64,000 nt of DNA from Streptomyces minutiscleroticus (GTDB taxonomy: Bacteria > Actinomycetota > Actinomycetes > Streptomycetales > Streptomycetaceae), in the NCBI RefSeq assembly GCF_014650875.1, contig NZ_BMVU01000029.1:47628-111627 (forward strand). The letters are read 5' to 3'. The notes under the pieces were generated by a model. It worked only from the letters and a program-made list of their open reading frames with translations, was not told where the DNA came from and made no database searches. This document shows, in pieces, positions 49,780-57,819 of this stretch (within the stretch, counting starts at the first letter, position 1; each line of letters begins with the position of its first letter). The translations under genes and the position numbers were made by a program.

Positions 49780-51051
49780 GTGAGTACCTTCCAGGCCCCC
49801 AAGGGCACGTACGACCTGCTGCCGCCCGACTCCGCGAAGTACCTCGCGGTGCGCGAGGCGATCGCCGCGCCGCTGCGCAACTCCGGCTACGGCTACATCG
49901 AGACGCCCGGCTTCGAGAACGTGGAGCTGTTCGCGCGCGGCGTCGGCGAGTCCACCGACATCGTCACCAAGGAGATGTACGCCTTCGAGACCAAGGGCGG
50001 CGACCGGCTCGCCCTGCGCCCCGAGGGCACGGCCTCCGTGCTGCGCGCCGCGCTGGAGGCCAACCTGCACAAGGCGGGCAACCTCCCGGTCAAGCTCTGG
50101 TACTCGGGCTCGTACTACCGCTACGAGCGCCCGCAGAAGGGGCGCTACCGCCACTTCTCGCAGGTCGGCGCCGAGGCGATCGGCGCCGAGGACCCGGCCC
50201 TGGACGCCGAGCTGATCATTCTGGCCGACCAGGCGTACCGCTCGCTGGGCCTGCGGAACTTCCGCATCCTGCTCAACTCCCTGGGCGACAAGGAGTGCCG
50301 CCCCGTCTACCGGGCCGCGCTCCAGGACTTCCTGCGCGGCCTCGACCTGGACGAGGAGACGCTGCGCCGCGCCGAGATCAACCCGCTGCGGGTCCTCGAC
50401 GACAAGCGCGACAGCGTGCAGAAGCAGCTGGCCGGCGCGCCGCTGCTGCGCGACTACCTGTGCGACGCGTGCAAGGCGTACCACGAGGAGGTGCGCGGGC
50501 TGATCACGGCGGCGGGCGTCTCCTTCGAGGACGACCCCAAGCTGGTGCGCGGCCTGGACTACTACACGCGCACCACCTTCGAGTTCGTGCACGACGGGCT
50601 CGGCTCGCAGTCCGCGGTGGGCGGCGGCGGCCGCTACGACGGCCTGTCCGAGATGATCGGCGGCCCCTCGCTGCCGTCGGTCGGCTGGGCGCTCGGCGTG
50701 GACCGCACCGTGCTCGCCCTGGAGGCCGAGGGCGTCGAGCCGAAGCTCCCCTCCGCCACCAGCGTGTACGCGGTGCCGCTGGGCGAGGAGGCCCGCCGGG
50801 TGCTGTTCGGCGTGGTCACGGAGTTGCGCCGGGTCGGCGTCGCCGCGGACTTCGCGTACGGCGGCAAGGGCCTCAAGGGCGCCATGAAGAACGCCAACCG
50901 CAGCGGCGCCCGCTACGCGATCGTCGCGGGCGAGCGCGACCTGGCCGAGGGCGTCCTCCAGCTCAAGGACATGGAGTCCGGCGAGCAGACCTCCGTGGGC
51001 GTGACCGAGATCGTCGCGGAGCTGGAAGTGAAGCTGGGGCGGATCGGCTGA
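49780..51051 (+). CDS. hisS: Histidyl-tRNA synthetase
   Basis: The 423-aa class II synthetase charges tRNA-His. Motif 1 region APKGTYDLLPPDS, motif 2 YSGSYYRYERPQKGRYRHFSQ, the His-specific loops LVRGLDYYTRTTFEFV and AVGGGGRYDGL, and motif 3 SVGWALGVDRTV are all present, with a C-terminal anticodon-binding domain. The start GTG 49780 gives the usual N-terminus; an in-frame GTG at 49762 is a second option. Confidence 0.97.
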   Translation: MSTFQAPKGTYDLLPPDSAKYLAVREAIAAPLRNSGYGYIETPGFENVELFARGVGESTDIVTKEMYAFETKGGDRLALRPEGTASVLRAALEANLHKAGNLPVKLWYSGSYYRYERPQKGRYRHFSQVGAEAIGAEDPALDAELIILADQAYRSLGLRNFRILLNSLGDKECRPVYRAALQDFLRGLDLDEETLRRAEINPLRVLDDKRDSVQKQLAGAPLLRDYLCDACKAYHEEVRGLITAAGVSFEDDPKLVRGLDYYTRTTFEFVHDGLGSQSAVGGGGRYDGLSEMIGGPSLPSVGWALGVDRTVLALEAEGVEPKLPSATSVYAVPLGEEARRVLFGVVTELRRVGVAADFAYGGKGLKGAMKNANRSGARYAIVAGERDLAEGVLQLKDMESGEQTSVGVTEIVAELEVKLGRIG

Positions 51052-51090
51052 GGCCCCGGGACCGCCCGGCGGTCCCGCGGCACGGCGGTA

Positions 51091-51129
51091 CGGACGGCAC
51101 CGGCGCCCCGGAGGCACCGGTGCCGTCCG
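51091..51129 (+). terminator. Hairpin terminator after hisS
   Basis: A perfect 13-bp stem (51091-51103 with 51117-51129) with a 13-base loop starts 39 bases past the hisS stop. Confidence 0.6.
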
Positions 51130-51349
51130 CCTTCGTGACGGCCTCCTCCGGATCGCACGGTGTCGGGCGGTAGCGGGAGAAATGCCGCACCGTCCGCCCG
51201 GCCGTCAACCCGGCGGGCGCGGATTCGTCCTGCCGGACGACTTCCGCGCGGGAGTGCCGTGTGCGCGGGGCCGCCGCCGGGTCCGCGCCGGGCGCCCGCA
51301 CCTCGCCCGCGTCCCGCGCCCGGTGTCCTGGAGGATCTTCCCCCGCCGT
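51130..51349. other. Gene-free GC-rich stretch between hisS and the ABC-ATPase remnant
   Basis: Part of a 590-base interval between hisS and the VKOR gene. Open frames here translate to low-complexity Pro/Arg/Gly sequence only. It may hold further eroded parts of the ATPase remnant that follows on the minus strand. Confidence 0.4.
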
Positions 51350-51489
51350 GGCGCTCCTGCCGCGTCATCAGGCCCGATCAGGCCGAACGCCCCACCCCGC
51401 CGGATCTCGGCGGAACCGGTTCCGCCGACGGCGGTCGCGCCCCCGTAGCGCTTGCGCAGCCCCCGTACATCCACGGCGAGGTCGCTCAT
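51350..51489 (-). pseudogene. N-terminal remnant of an ABC transporter ATPase
   Basis: From ATG 51489 on the minus strand the translation reads MSDLAVDVRGLRKRYGGATAV and then EIRRGGAFGLIGPD, the standard opening of an ABC ATPase up to the Walker A motif. The expected GAGKTT is replaced by DAAGAPRR and all later motifs (signature, Walker B) are missing. It is a fragment left after deletion and mutation. Confidence 0.6.
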
Positions 51490-51640
51490 GTGTGCTGCCC
51501 TACGACTGGGCGTCCCGCCCGGACGAGCGTTCCGGGACCGTCGTGCGTACCTCCTTATGTCCATCGAACGGTGGACACGGGTCTGTGTGCGGCACAATGA
51601 CCGTGCCCACCAGCCCCTTCGACACTACGGAAACGGCGTG

Positions 51641-52279
51641 ATGAGCAAGACGACTGTCAGAAGCGGTGTCTCCGCCGACCAGGAACCCACCCCTGTTCCG
51701 CGTGTGCCGGGCGCGAGCCGGGCGCTCGCCCTGCTGCTGGTGATCACGGGCGCCGCCGGGCTGCTGGCCTCCTGGGTCATCACGCTCGACAAGTTCAAGC
51801 TCCTGGAGGACCCGGACTTCGTCCCGGGCTGCAGCCTGAACCCGGTCGTGTCCTGCGGCAACATCATGAAGAGCGACCAGGCCGCCGCCTTCGGGTTCCC
51901 CAACCCGATGATGGGCCTCGTCGCCTACGGCATCGTGATCTGCGTCGGCATGAGCCTGCTCGGCCGCGCCACGTTCCCGCGCTGGTACTGGCTCACCTTC
52001 AACGCGGGCACGCTGTTCGGCGTCGGCTTCGTGACCTGGCTGCAGTTCCAGTCGCTGTACCGCATCAACTCGCTGTGCCTGTGGTGCTGCCTGGCCTGGG
52101 TCGCCACGATCGTCATGTTCTGGTACGTGACCTCCTTCAACGTCCGCGCCGGGCACCTGCCCGCGCCGAACGGCCTGAAGAGCTTCTTCGGCGAGTTCAC
52201 CTGGGTGCTGCCGGTGCTGCACATCGGCGTCATCGGCATGCTGATCCTGACCCGCTGGTGGGACTTCTGGACCGGCTGA
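51641..52279 (+). CDS. Vitamin K epoxide reductase (VKOR) family protein
   Basis: The 212-aa membrane protein has four or five helices, loop cysteines in GCSLNPVVSCGNIM and the redox CxxC in SLCLWCCLAW, matching bacterial VKOR homologues that reoxidise DsbA-like proteins with quinone. It would drive disulfide formation in exported proteins. ATG 51641 has GGAAA 7 bases upstream. CACAAT at 51593-51598 is a -10 candidate. It stands alone before rarA. Confidence 0.93.
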   Translation: MSKTTVRSGVSADQEPTPVPRVPGASRALALLLVITGAAGLLASWVITLDKFKLLEDPDFVPGCSLNPVVSCGNIMKSDQAAAFGFPNPMMGLVAYGIVICVGMSLLGRATFPRWYWLTFNAGTLFGVGFVTWLQFQSLYRINSLCLWCCLAWVATIVMFWYVTSFNVRAGHLPAPNGLKSFFGEFTWVLPVLHIGVIGMLILTRWWDFWTG

Positions 52280-52288
52280 GCCGTTCCC

Positions 52289-52340
52289 CCGACAACGCCT
52301 GAGCCGCGGACCTCCGGATCCGCGGCTCAGGCGTTGTCGG
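52289..52340 (+). terminator. Perfect 22-bp hairpin terminator after the VKOR gene
   Basis: Bases 52289-52310 pair perfectly with 52319-52340 across an 8-base loop, directly after the VKOR stop. rarA's -10 element starts 11 bases later. Confidence 0.85.
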
Positions 52341-52350
52341 AGGCGTGACA

Positions 52351-52356
52351 TAGGGT
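52351..52356 (+). promoter_or_regulatory. Leaderless-type -10 element of rarA
   Basis: TAGGGT ends 7 bases before GTG 52364; no ribosome site. The same hexamer occurs before the PGPGW gene at 15612. Confidence 0.5.
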
Positions 52357-52363
52357 TTCCCCC

Positions 52364-53719
52364 GTGGAGCCCGACCTGTTCACCGCCGCGGCCGAAGACC
52401 GCCAGGAGAAGGAGCCGTCCAGCAGCCCGCTGGCGGTCAGGATGCGCCCGCGCACGCTCGACGAGGTCGTCGGCCAGCAGCACCTGCTGAAGCCCGGCTC
52501 GCCGCTGCGCCGGCTCGTCGGCGAGGCCGGGGGCGGCCCGGCCGGGCCGTCCTCGGTCATCCTGTGGGGCCCGCCCGGCACCGGCAAGACGACCCTGGCG
52601 TACGTGGTCTCCAAGGCCACCAACAAGCGGTTCGTCGAGCTGTCGGCGATCACCGCGGGCGTCAAGGAGGTGCGCGCGGTCATCGACGGCGCGCGGCGCG
52701 CCACCGGCGGCTACGGCAAGGAGACCGTCCTCTTCCTGGACGAGATCCACCGCTTCAGCAAGGCCCAGCAGGACTCCCTGCTGCCCGCGGTGGAGAACCG
52801 CTGGGTGACGCTGATCGCCGCGACCACGGAGAACCCGTACTTCTCGGTGATCTCCCCGCTGCTCTCCCGCTCCCTGCTGCTCACCCTGGAGCCGCTCACC
52901 GACGACGACCTGCGCGGTCTGGTCCGGCGCGCGCTCACCGACGAGCGCGGCCTGGCCGGCGCGGTCACGCTGCCCGAGGACGCCGAGGGGCACCTGCTGC
53001 GCATCGCGGGCGGCGACGCGCGCCGGGCGCTGACCGCCCTGGAGGCGGGCGCGGGCGCGGCCCTCGCCAAGGGCGAGCAGGAGATCACCCTGGAGACGCT
53101 GGAGGACTCGGTCGACCGCGCCGCGGTGAAGTACGACCGGGACGGCGACCAGCACTACGACGTGGCCAGCGCTCTGATCAAGTCGATCCGCGGCTCGGAC
53201 GTCGACGCGGCGCTGCACTACCTGGCGCGGATGATCGAGGCGGGGGAGGACCCCCGGTTCATCGCCCGGCGGCTGATGATCTCCGCCAGCGAGGACATCG
53301 GCCTCGCCGACCCCCACGCGCTGCCCACGGCCGTCGCCGCCGCCCAGGCCGTGGCCATGATCGGTTTCCCCGAGGCGGCGCTCACCCTCAGCCACGCCAC
53401 GATCGCCCTGGCCCTGGCCCCGAAGTCGAACGCGGCGACGACGGCGATCGGCGCAGCCCTGGAGGACGTGCGCAAGGGCCACGCGGGCCCCGTCCCGCCG
53501 CACCTGCGCGACGGCCACTACAAGGGCGCGGCCAAGCTCGGCCACGCGCAGGGGTACGTGTACCCGCACGACCTCCCCGAGGGCATCGCCGCCCAGCAGT
53601 ACGCCCCGGACGGACTCGCCGACCGCGAGTACTACACCCCGACCCGGCACGGCGCGGAGGCGCGCTACGCGGACGCGGTCGAGTGGACCAGGAAGCACCT
53701 CGGCCGGGGGCGGTCCTGA
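52364..53719 (+). CDS. rarA: Replication-associated recombination protein A (RarA/MgsA AAA+ ATPase)
   Basis: The 451-aa clamp-loader-like ATPase has Walker A WGPPGTGKTTLA, Walker B LFLDEIHRFSKAQQD, sensor 1 AATTENPYFSVISPLLSR and the C-terminal tetramerisation domain (RLMISASEDIGLADPHAL, LRDGHYKGAAKLGHAQGYVYPHD). RarA acts at stalled forks. N-terminal IDENTITY FTAAAEDRQ is typical. Confidence 0.95.
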   Translation: MEPDLFTAAAEDRQEKEPSSSPLAVRMRPRTLDEVVGQQHLLKPGSPLRRLVGEAGGGPAGPSSVILWGPPGTGKTTLAYVVSKATNKRFVELSAITAGVKEVRAVIDGARRATGGYGKETVLFLDEIHRFSKAQQDSLLPAVENRWVTLIAATTENPYFSVISPLLSRSLLLTLEPLTDDDLRGLVRRALTDERGLAGAVTLPEDAEGHLLRIAGGDARRALTALEAGAGAALAKGEQEITLETLEDSVDRAAVKYDRDGDQHYDVASALIKSIRGSDVDAALHYLARMIEAGEDPRFIARRLMISASEDIGLADPHALPTAVAAAQAVAMIGFPEAALTLSHATIALALAPKSNAATTAIGAALEDVRKGHAGPVPPHLRDGHYKGAAKLGHAQGYVYPHDLPEGIAAQQYAPDGLADREYYTPTRHGAEARYADAVEWTRKHLGRGRS

Positions 53720-54020
53720 GGACCCTGTAGACTCTCCCGGAGTGCTGCGTCCCGTGTCCGGCTCCGGTCGGCGCCTCAGGCGGGACATCCAGCCGGATCC
53801 TTCGATCCAGGAGCGTCGCGCACCGTCGTAGGTGTCGCGGGCAGCCCACCACCACCCGGAGTTCCGGGACCGGTCGGTGGGCCGTTCGTGTGCTGCACGT
53901 ATGTGCCCAGACCAGGGGAGCGGCTGCCCGGCAGGTCCTTCAGCGGACCCGGCGGGAATCCCCGGCTGCGGATGCGACCTCCCGTAACCCTGAGGCAGCC
54001 GATACGGAAAAGGAAAAGAA
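53720..54020 (+). promoter_or_regulatory. Long structured leader of rpsD
   Basis: TAGACT at 53728-53733 is a likely -10, giving a 5' leader of about 280 bases. Within it GCCCACC (53844-53850) pairs with GGTGGGC (53876-53882), enclosing CCCGGA / TCCGGG (53855-53860 with 53863-53868), a nested hairpin. No ORF with a ribosome site is seen. S4 represses its own synthesis through leader RNA in other bacteria, so autoregulation is possible here. Confidence 0.4.
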
Positions 54021-54635
54021 GTGGCGAACCAGTCCCGCCCCAAGGTCAAGAAGTCGCGTGCCCTCGGCATCGCGCTGACCCCGAAGGCCGTCAAGTACTT
54101 CGAGGCCCGCCCCTACCCGCCGGGCGAGCACGGCCGCGGCCGCAAGCAGAACTCGGACTACAAGGTCCGTCTGCTGGAGAAGCAGCGCCTGCGCGCGCAG
54201 TACGACGTGTCCGAGCGCCAGCTCGTCCGCGCCTACGAGCGTGCCTCCAAGGTCCAGGGCAAGACCGGTGAGGCCCTGATCATCGAGCTCGAGCGCCGTC
54301 TCGACGCGCTGGTCCTGCGTTCGGGCATCGCCCGCACGATCTACCAGGCCCGCCAGATGGTCGTCCACGGCCACATCGAGGTCAACGGCCAGAAGGTCGA
54401 CAAGCCGTCCTTCCGCGTCAAGCCGGACGACGTCGTCATGGTCCGCGAGCGCAGCCGCCAGAAGCCGCTGTTCGAGGTCGCCCGCGAGGGTGGCTTCGCC
54501 GCCGACGGCGAGACCCCGCGCTACCTCCAGGTGAACCTCAAGGCCCTGGCGTTCCGCCTGGACCGCGAGCCGAACCGCAAGGAGATCCCGGTGATCTGCG
54601 ACGAGCAGCTCGTCGTCGAGTACTACGCCCGCTGA
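54021..54635 (+). CDS. rpsD: 30S ribosomal protein S4
   Basis: The 204-aa primary rRNA-binding protein has the S4 domain (LERRLDALVLRSGIARTIYQ, ARQMVVHGHIEVNGQKVD) and N-terminal RPKVKKSRALGIALTPKAVK. It lacks the four-Cys zinc knuckle of C+ S4 proteins, so it is the zinc-independent form. It is encoded alone, away from the alpha operon, as in Streptomyces. GGAAAAGGAAAAG precedes ATG 54021. Confidence 0.97.
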   Translation: MANQSRPKVKKSRALGIALTPKAVKYFEARPYPPGEHGRGRKQNSDYKVRLLEKQRLRAQYDVSERQLVRAYERASKVQGKTGEALIIELERRLDALVLRSGIARTIYQARQMVVHGHIEVNGQKVDKPSFRVKPDDVVMVRERSRQKPLFEVAREGGFAADGETPRYLQVNLKALAFRLDREPNRKEIPVICDEQLVVEYYAR

Positions 54636-54666
54636 TCACTCGGCGGACACGAGGTCCACTCGCGCG

Positions 54667-56868
54667 TCAGCCCGTCGTCTCCCCGCTCCCCGGAGCGGGC
54701 GAGGCGGCGGGCTGCCGCGTGTCCGCGGCGCGGCGCGCGAGCCGCACCGCCTCCCGCACCGCGGGCAGCAGGGCCGCGGTGCGCGAGCGGCCCAGCGCCC
54801 TGGCCACCACCGCGTCCCGCTCCAGCAGCCGCCCCGCCCGGAGACGCTCCTCGTAGCGGGCGTCGCCCAGGTCCTCGCGCGCCATGGTCTCGCACAGCCG
54901 GTGCGGCGCGTCGAAGAGGGCCGAGCCGAACAGCGGCGGCCCCACCGACGCCCACATCCGGTCCGCCGCCCCCTGCAGCAGCGCCGCCTCGGCCGGATCG
55001 CCCTCCGCCGCCGTGACCAGCGCCAGCAGCTCCACCGCGAGCACCGTGCCGAGCAGGTCGCGGAAGGCGTGCCCGACCGCCAGGCCGTCGGCCAGCAGCT
55101 CCCGGGCCCGGCCGACCTCCCCCTCCGTCCAGGCCGCGTACGCCAGGACGTACTGCGCGTACGTGAGGCACCAGCGCTCCCCGTGGTCCCCGCAGACGCG
55201 GCGCACCTCCTCGCACAGCTCCACCGCGCCGGACAGGTCGCCCCGGAAGGCCAGCGCCATCGCCAGCTCGACCTGGCCCATCAGCACCTGGGTGTTCAGT
55301 TCGCCGAGCTCCCGGTAGCGGTCGAGGGCCGAGCGCAGCAGCGTCTCGGCGCGCGGTACGTCGTCCGTGACCAGCGCCAGGCAGCCGGTGCGGTGCTCGG
55401 CGTAGGCGAGGGCGGTCGCGTCGTCCGCGCGCTCCGCCTCCTGGCGGCAGCGCAGCAGCGCCGTCAGCGCGGACACCGTGTCGCCCTGCAGGACGGCCAC
55501 GTGGCCCAGCACCCACAGTGCCTTCAGCCGGGCGGGCTCGTACGGTTCCTGCGGCTCGGGCGGCCCGGACGGCCCGCCGTCCGGGTCCAGGCTCCGGGCC
55601 AGCCAGTGCCGCCCCTCGGCCAGCCGCCCGCAGCCGACCCAGTAGAACCACAGGGAGCCCGCGAGCCGCCGGCCCGCGGGCGCCTCGTCCGGCTCGGTCA
55701 GGCAGTACTCCAGGGCGTGGCGCAGGTTCGGCAGCTCCGTCTCGACCAGCGCGGCCACCTCGTCCTGGCGCGGCGAGAACCAGTCCAGCTCGCACCAGGT
55801 CGCGAGCCCCAGGTACCAGTCCCGGTGGCGGCGCCGCAGCCGCGCGGTGCCGCCGTGCGCCGCCAGCCAGTCCGCGCCGTAGGCCCGCACCGTGTCGAGC
55901 ATCCGGTAGCGCATGCCCGCGGGGGTCTCCTCGCGCGTGACCACCGACTGGTCCAGCAGGGAGGTCAGGGCGTCGAGCACCTCCTCGGCGGGCAGTCCGT
56001 CGCCGCCGCACACGTACTCGGCCGCGTCCAGCTCGAAGCGGCCGGCGAACACCGACAGGCGCGCCCACAGCAGCCGCTCCCGGGGCGCGCACAGCTCGTG
56101 GCTCCAGCCGATCGCCGTGCGCAGCGTCCGGTGGCGCGGCAGCGCGTCGCGGCCCCCGCCGGTCAGCAGCCCGAAGCGGTCGTCGAGGCGGGCGAGGAGC
56201 AGGGCGGGCGACAGGGTGCGCAGCCGGCCCGCGGCCAGTTCGAGGGCGAGCGGGATGCCGTCGAGCCGCCGGCACAGCTCCAGGACGTCGGCGCGGTGGC
56301 CGTCGTGCGCCGCGAAGCCCGGCACCGCCGCGGCCGCCCGCGCCGCGAACAGCTCGGCCGCCTCGGGCTCGGGCAGCGGCGCCAGCGGGACCACCCGCTC
56401 GCCCGCCAGGCCCAGCGGTCTGCGGCCCGCGGCCAGCACGCGCAGCCCGGGCGCGTGCCGCAGCAGCTCGCCCAGCAGCGCGGCGCACGCGTCCACCACC
56501 TGCTCGAAGCCGTCGACCACGAGCAGCAGCCGGCGTCCGGCGAGGTGGTCGAGCAGCACCCGCCGCGGCGGCCGGGCGGTCCGGTCGGCCGGCTCCAGCG
56601 CCCCGGCCAGCGCGTACGCCACGAGGTCGGGGTCGCGCACCGGGGACAGCCCCACGTGCCACACCCCGTCGCGGGGCCGGGTCCGGGCCGCCGCCCGCGC
56701 CGCGAGCCGCGACTTGCCCACCCCGCCGACGCCGGTCACCGTCACCAGACGGGCCGCGCCGAGCAGTCCGGCCAGCTCCGCGAGCTCGGCCGTCCGGCCC
56801 ACGAACGCGTCGAGTTCCAGGGGTAAATTGCCGCGCGCGCCCGCGCCGGGGGGCTGAGTACCTCGCAT
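54667..56868 (-). CDS. STAND-type NTPase with TPR-like helices, no DNA-binding domain
   Basis: The 733-aa protein starts at ATG 56868. Residues about 20-300 are an NB-ARC/AAA-like ATPase of the AfsR/LuxR-LAL kind: LPLELDAFVGRTAELAELAG, P-loop TGVGGVGKSRLA, Walker B LLLVVDGFEQVVDA, then GIPLALELAAGRLRTL. Residues 400-680 are helical TPR-like repeats. Unlike typical members, neither an N-terminal SARP domain nor a C-terminal LuxR helix-turn-helix is present; the end is RRAADTRQPAASPAPGSGETTG. It may signal by protein contact. A TTGTAC-18-TACGCT promoter candidate lies at 56907-56878. Confidence 0.85.
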   Translation of the reverse strand: MRGTQPPGAGARGNLPLELDAFVGRTAELAELAGLLGAARLVTVTGVGGVGKSRLAARAAARTRPRDGVWHVGLSPVRDPDLVAYALAGALEPADRTARPPRRVLLDHLAGRRLLLVVDGFEQVVDACAALLGELLRHAPGLRVLAAGRRPLGLAGERVVPLAPLPEPEAAELFAARAAAAVPGFAAHDGHRADVLELCRRLDGIPLALELAAGRLRTLSPALLLARLDDRFGLLTGGGRDALPRHRTLRTAIGWSHELCAPRERLLWARLSVFAGRFELDAAEYVCGGDGLPAEEVLDALTSLLDQSVVTREETPAGMRYRMLDTVRAYGADWLAAHGGTARLRRRHRDWYLGLATWCELDWFSPRQDEVAALVETELPNLRHALEYCLTEPDEAPAGRRLAGSLWFYWVGCGRLAEGRHWLARSLDPDGGPSGPPEPQEPYEPARLKALWVLGHVAVLQGDTVSALTALLRCRQEAERADDATALAYAEHRTGCLALVTDDVPRAETLLRSALDRYRELGELNTQVLMGQVELAMALAFRGDLSGAVELCEEVRRVCGDHGERWCLTYAQYVLAYAAWTEGEVGRARELLADGLAVGHAFRDLLGTVLAVELLALVTAAEGDPAEAALLQGAADRMWASVGPPLFGSALFDAPHRLCETMAREDLGDARYEERLRAGRLLERDAVVARALGRSRTAALLPAVREAVRLARRAADTRQPAASPAPGSGETTG

Positions 56869-56877
56869 GGGACACGG

Positions 56878-56907
56878 AGCGTACTGATCCGTATCCGCTC
56901 CGTACAA
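56878..56907 (-). promoter_or_regulatory. Candidate promoter of the STAND ATPase gene
   Basis: On the minus strand TTGTAC (56907-56902) and TACGCT (56883-56878) are 18 bases apart; the start codon is only 9 bases beyond the -10, so the message would have almost no leader. Confidence 0.4.
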
Positions 56908-56956
56908 TCGGTTCGCGCGGCTTGGACGGGGGCACCGGTAATGCGGTACGGAGCGG
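56895..56956. promoter_or_regulatory. 11-bp inverted repeat in the divergent promoter region
   Basis: CCGCTCCGTAC (56895-56905) and GTACGGAGCGG (56946-56956) are perfect inverted repeats 40 bases apart between divergent genes; the left arm overlaps the ATPase promoter. CGGAGCGTAC at 56875-56884 is a further related copy. It looks like a regulator site. Confidence 0.4.
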
Positions 56957-57037
56957 CGGCCCCGGCGCGATAGGCTCGGGAGACGACTTTTTCGATGTTG
57001 CGGCACGTCTCGCACGTGTCCAGGGAGCGGGTGCGCA

Positions 57038-57466
57038 GTGTCCGGTGGAGAGGTGGCCGGGATTCTGGTGGCCGTCTTCTGGGCGATCCTGGTCTCCTTC
57101 CTCGCCGTCGCACTGGCGAGGCTGGCCCAGACGCTCAGGGCGACCACCAAGCTCGTCGCGGACGTGACCGAGCAGGCGGTCCCGCTGCTGGCCGACGCCT
57201 CCGCGGCGGTGCGCTCCGCGCAGACCCAGATCGACCGGGTCGACGCCATCGCCTCGGACGTCCAGGAGGTCACGTCGAACGCGTCGGCGCTGTCCACCAC
57301 CGTGGCGTCCACCTTCGGCGGACCGCTGGTCAAGGTCGCGGCGTTCGGCTACGGCGTCCGCAGGGCGCTCGGCGGCCGCCGCGAGGGCGGTTCCGCGGGG
57401 CAGGCCGACCGTACCGTCATCGTGGGCCGCACCGTCTCGTCGTCACGGCGGGGCAAACGGAAGTAA
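57038..57466 (+). CDS. DUF948-type membrane protein
   Basis: The 142-aa product has one N-terminal helix (GILVAVFWAILVSFLAVALA) followed by a helical, methyl-accepting-like stretch (LRATTKLVADVTEQAVPLLADASAAVRSAQ begins it) and a basic C-terminus. It matches the DUF948 pattern, unknown function. GTG 57038 has AGGGAG upstream. It precedes alaS by one gene, as in other Streptomyces. Confidence 0.8.
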   Translation: MSGGEVAGILVAVFWAILVSFLAVALARLAQTLRATTKLVADVTEQAVPLLADASAAVRSAQTQIDRVDAIASDVQEVTSNASALSTTVASTFGGPLVKVAAFGYGVRRALGGRREGGSAGQADRTVIVGRTVSSSRRGKRK

Positions 57467-57483
57467 GAAGGACTGACGCAGCG

Positions 57484-57819
57484 ATGTTCCGCCGTACGTT
57501 CTGGTTCACCGCCGGCGCCGCCGCCGGCGTGTGGGCCACCACCAAGGTCAACCGCAAGATCAAGCAGCTGACCCCCGAGAGTCTCGCCGCCCAGGCCGCG
57601 AACAAGGCGGTCGAGGCGGGCCACCGGCTCAAGGACTTCGCGCTCGACGTCCGCGACAACATGGTGCAGCGCGAGGCGGAGCTCGGCGAGGCGCTCGGCA
57701 TCAACGACCGTCCGGCCGGGGAACTGCCCGCGCGGCGGGTCGCCGCCATCGAGAACCGCACACGACCGAAGTACGTCGAGGGCTCGACGCACTCGAACAA
57801 CCGGAATGAGGACCACTGA
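57484..57819 (+). CDS. Small conserved protein upstream of alaS, 111 aa
   Basis: ATG 57484 starts a 111-aa protein with a short hydrophobic N-terminus (FRRTFWFTAGAAAGVWATTK) and a helical, charged remainder (LKDFALDVRDNMVQREAELGEAL). Its stop shares a base with the alaS start (TGATG), so it is co-translated with alaS. Function unknown. Confidence 0.8.
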   Translation: MFRRTFWFTAGAAAGVWATTKVNRKIKQLTPESLAAQAANKAVEAGHRLKDFALDVRDNMVQREAELGEALGINDRPAGELPARRVAAIENRTRPKYVEGSTHSNNRNEDH

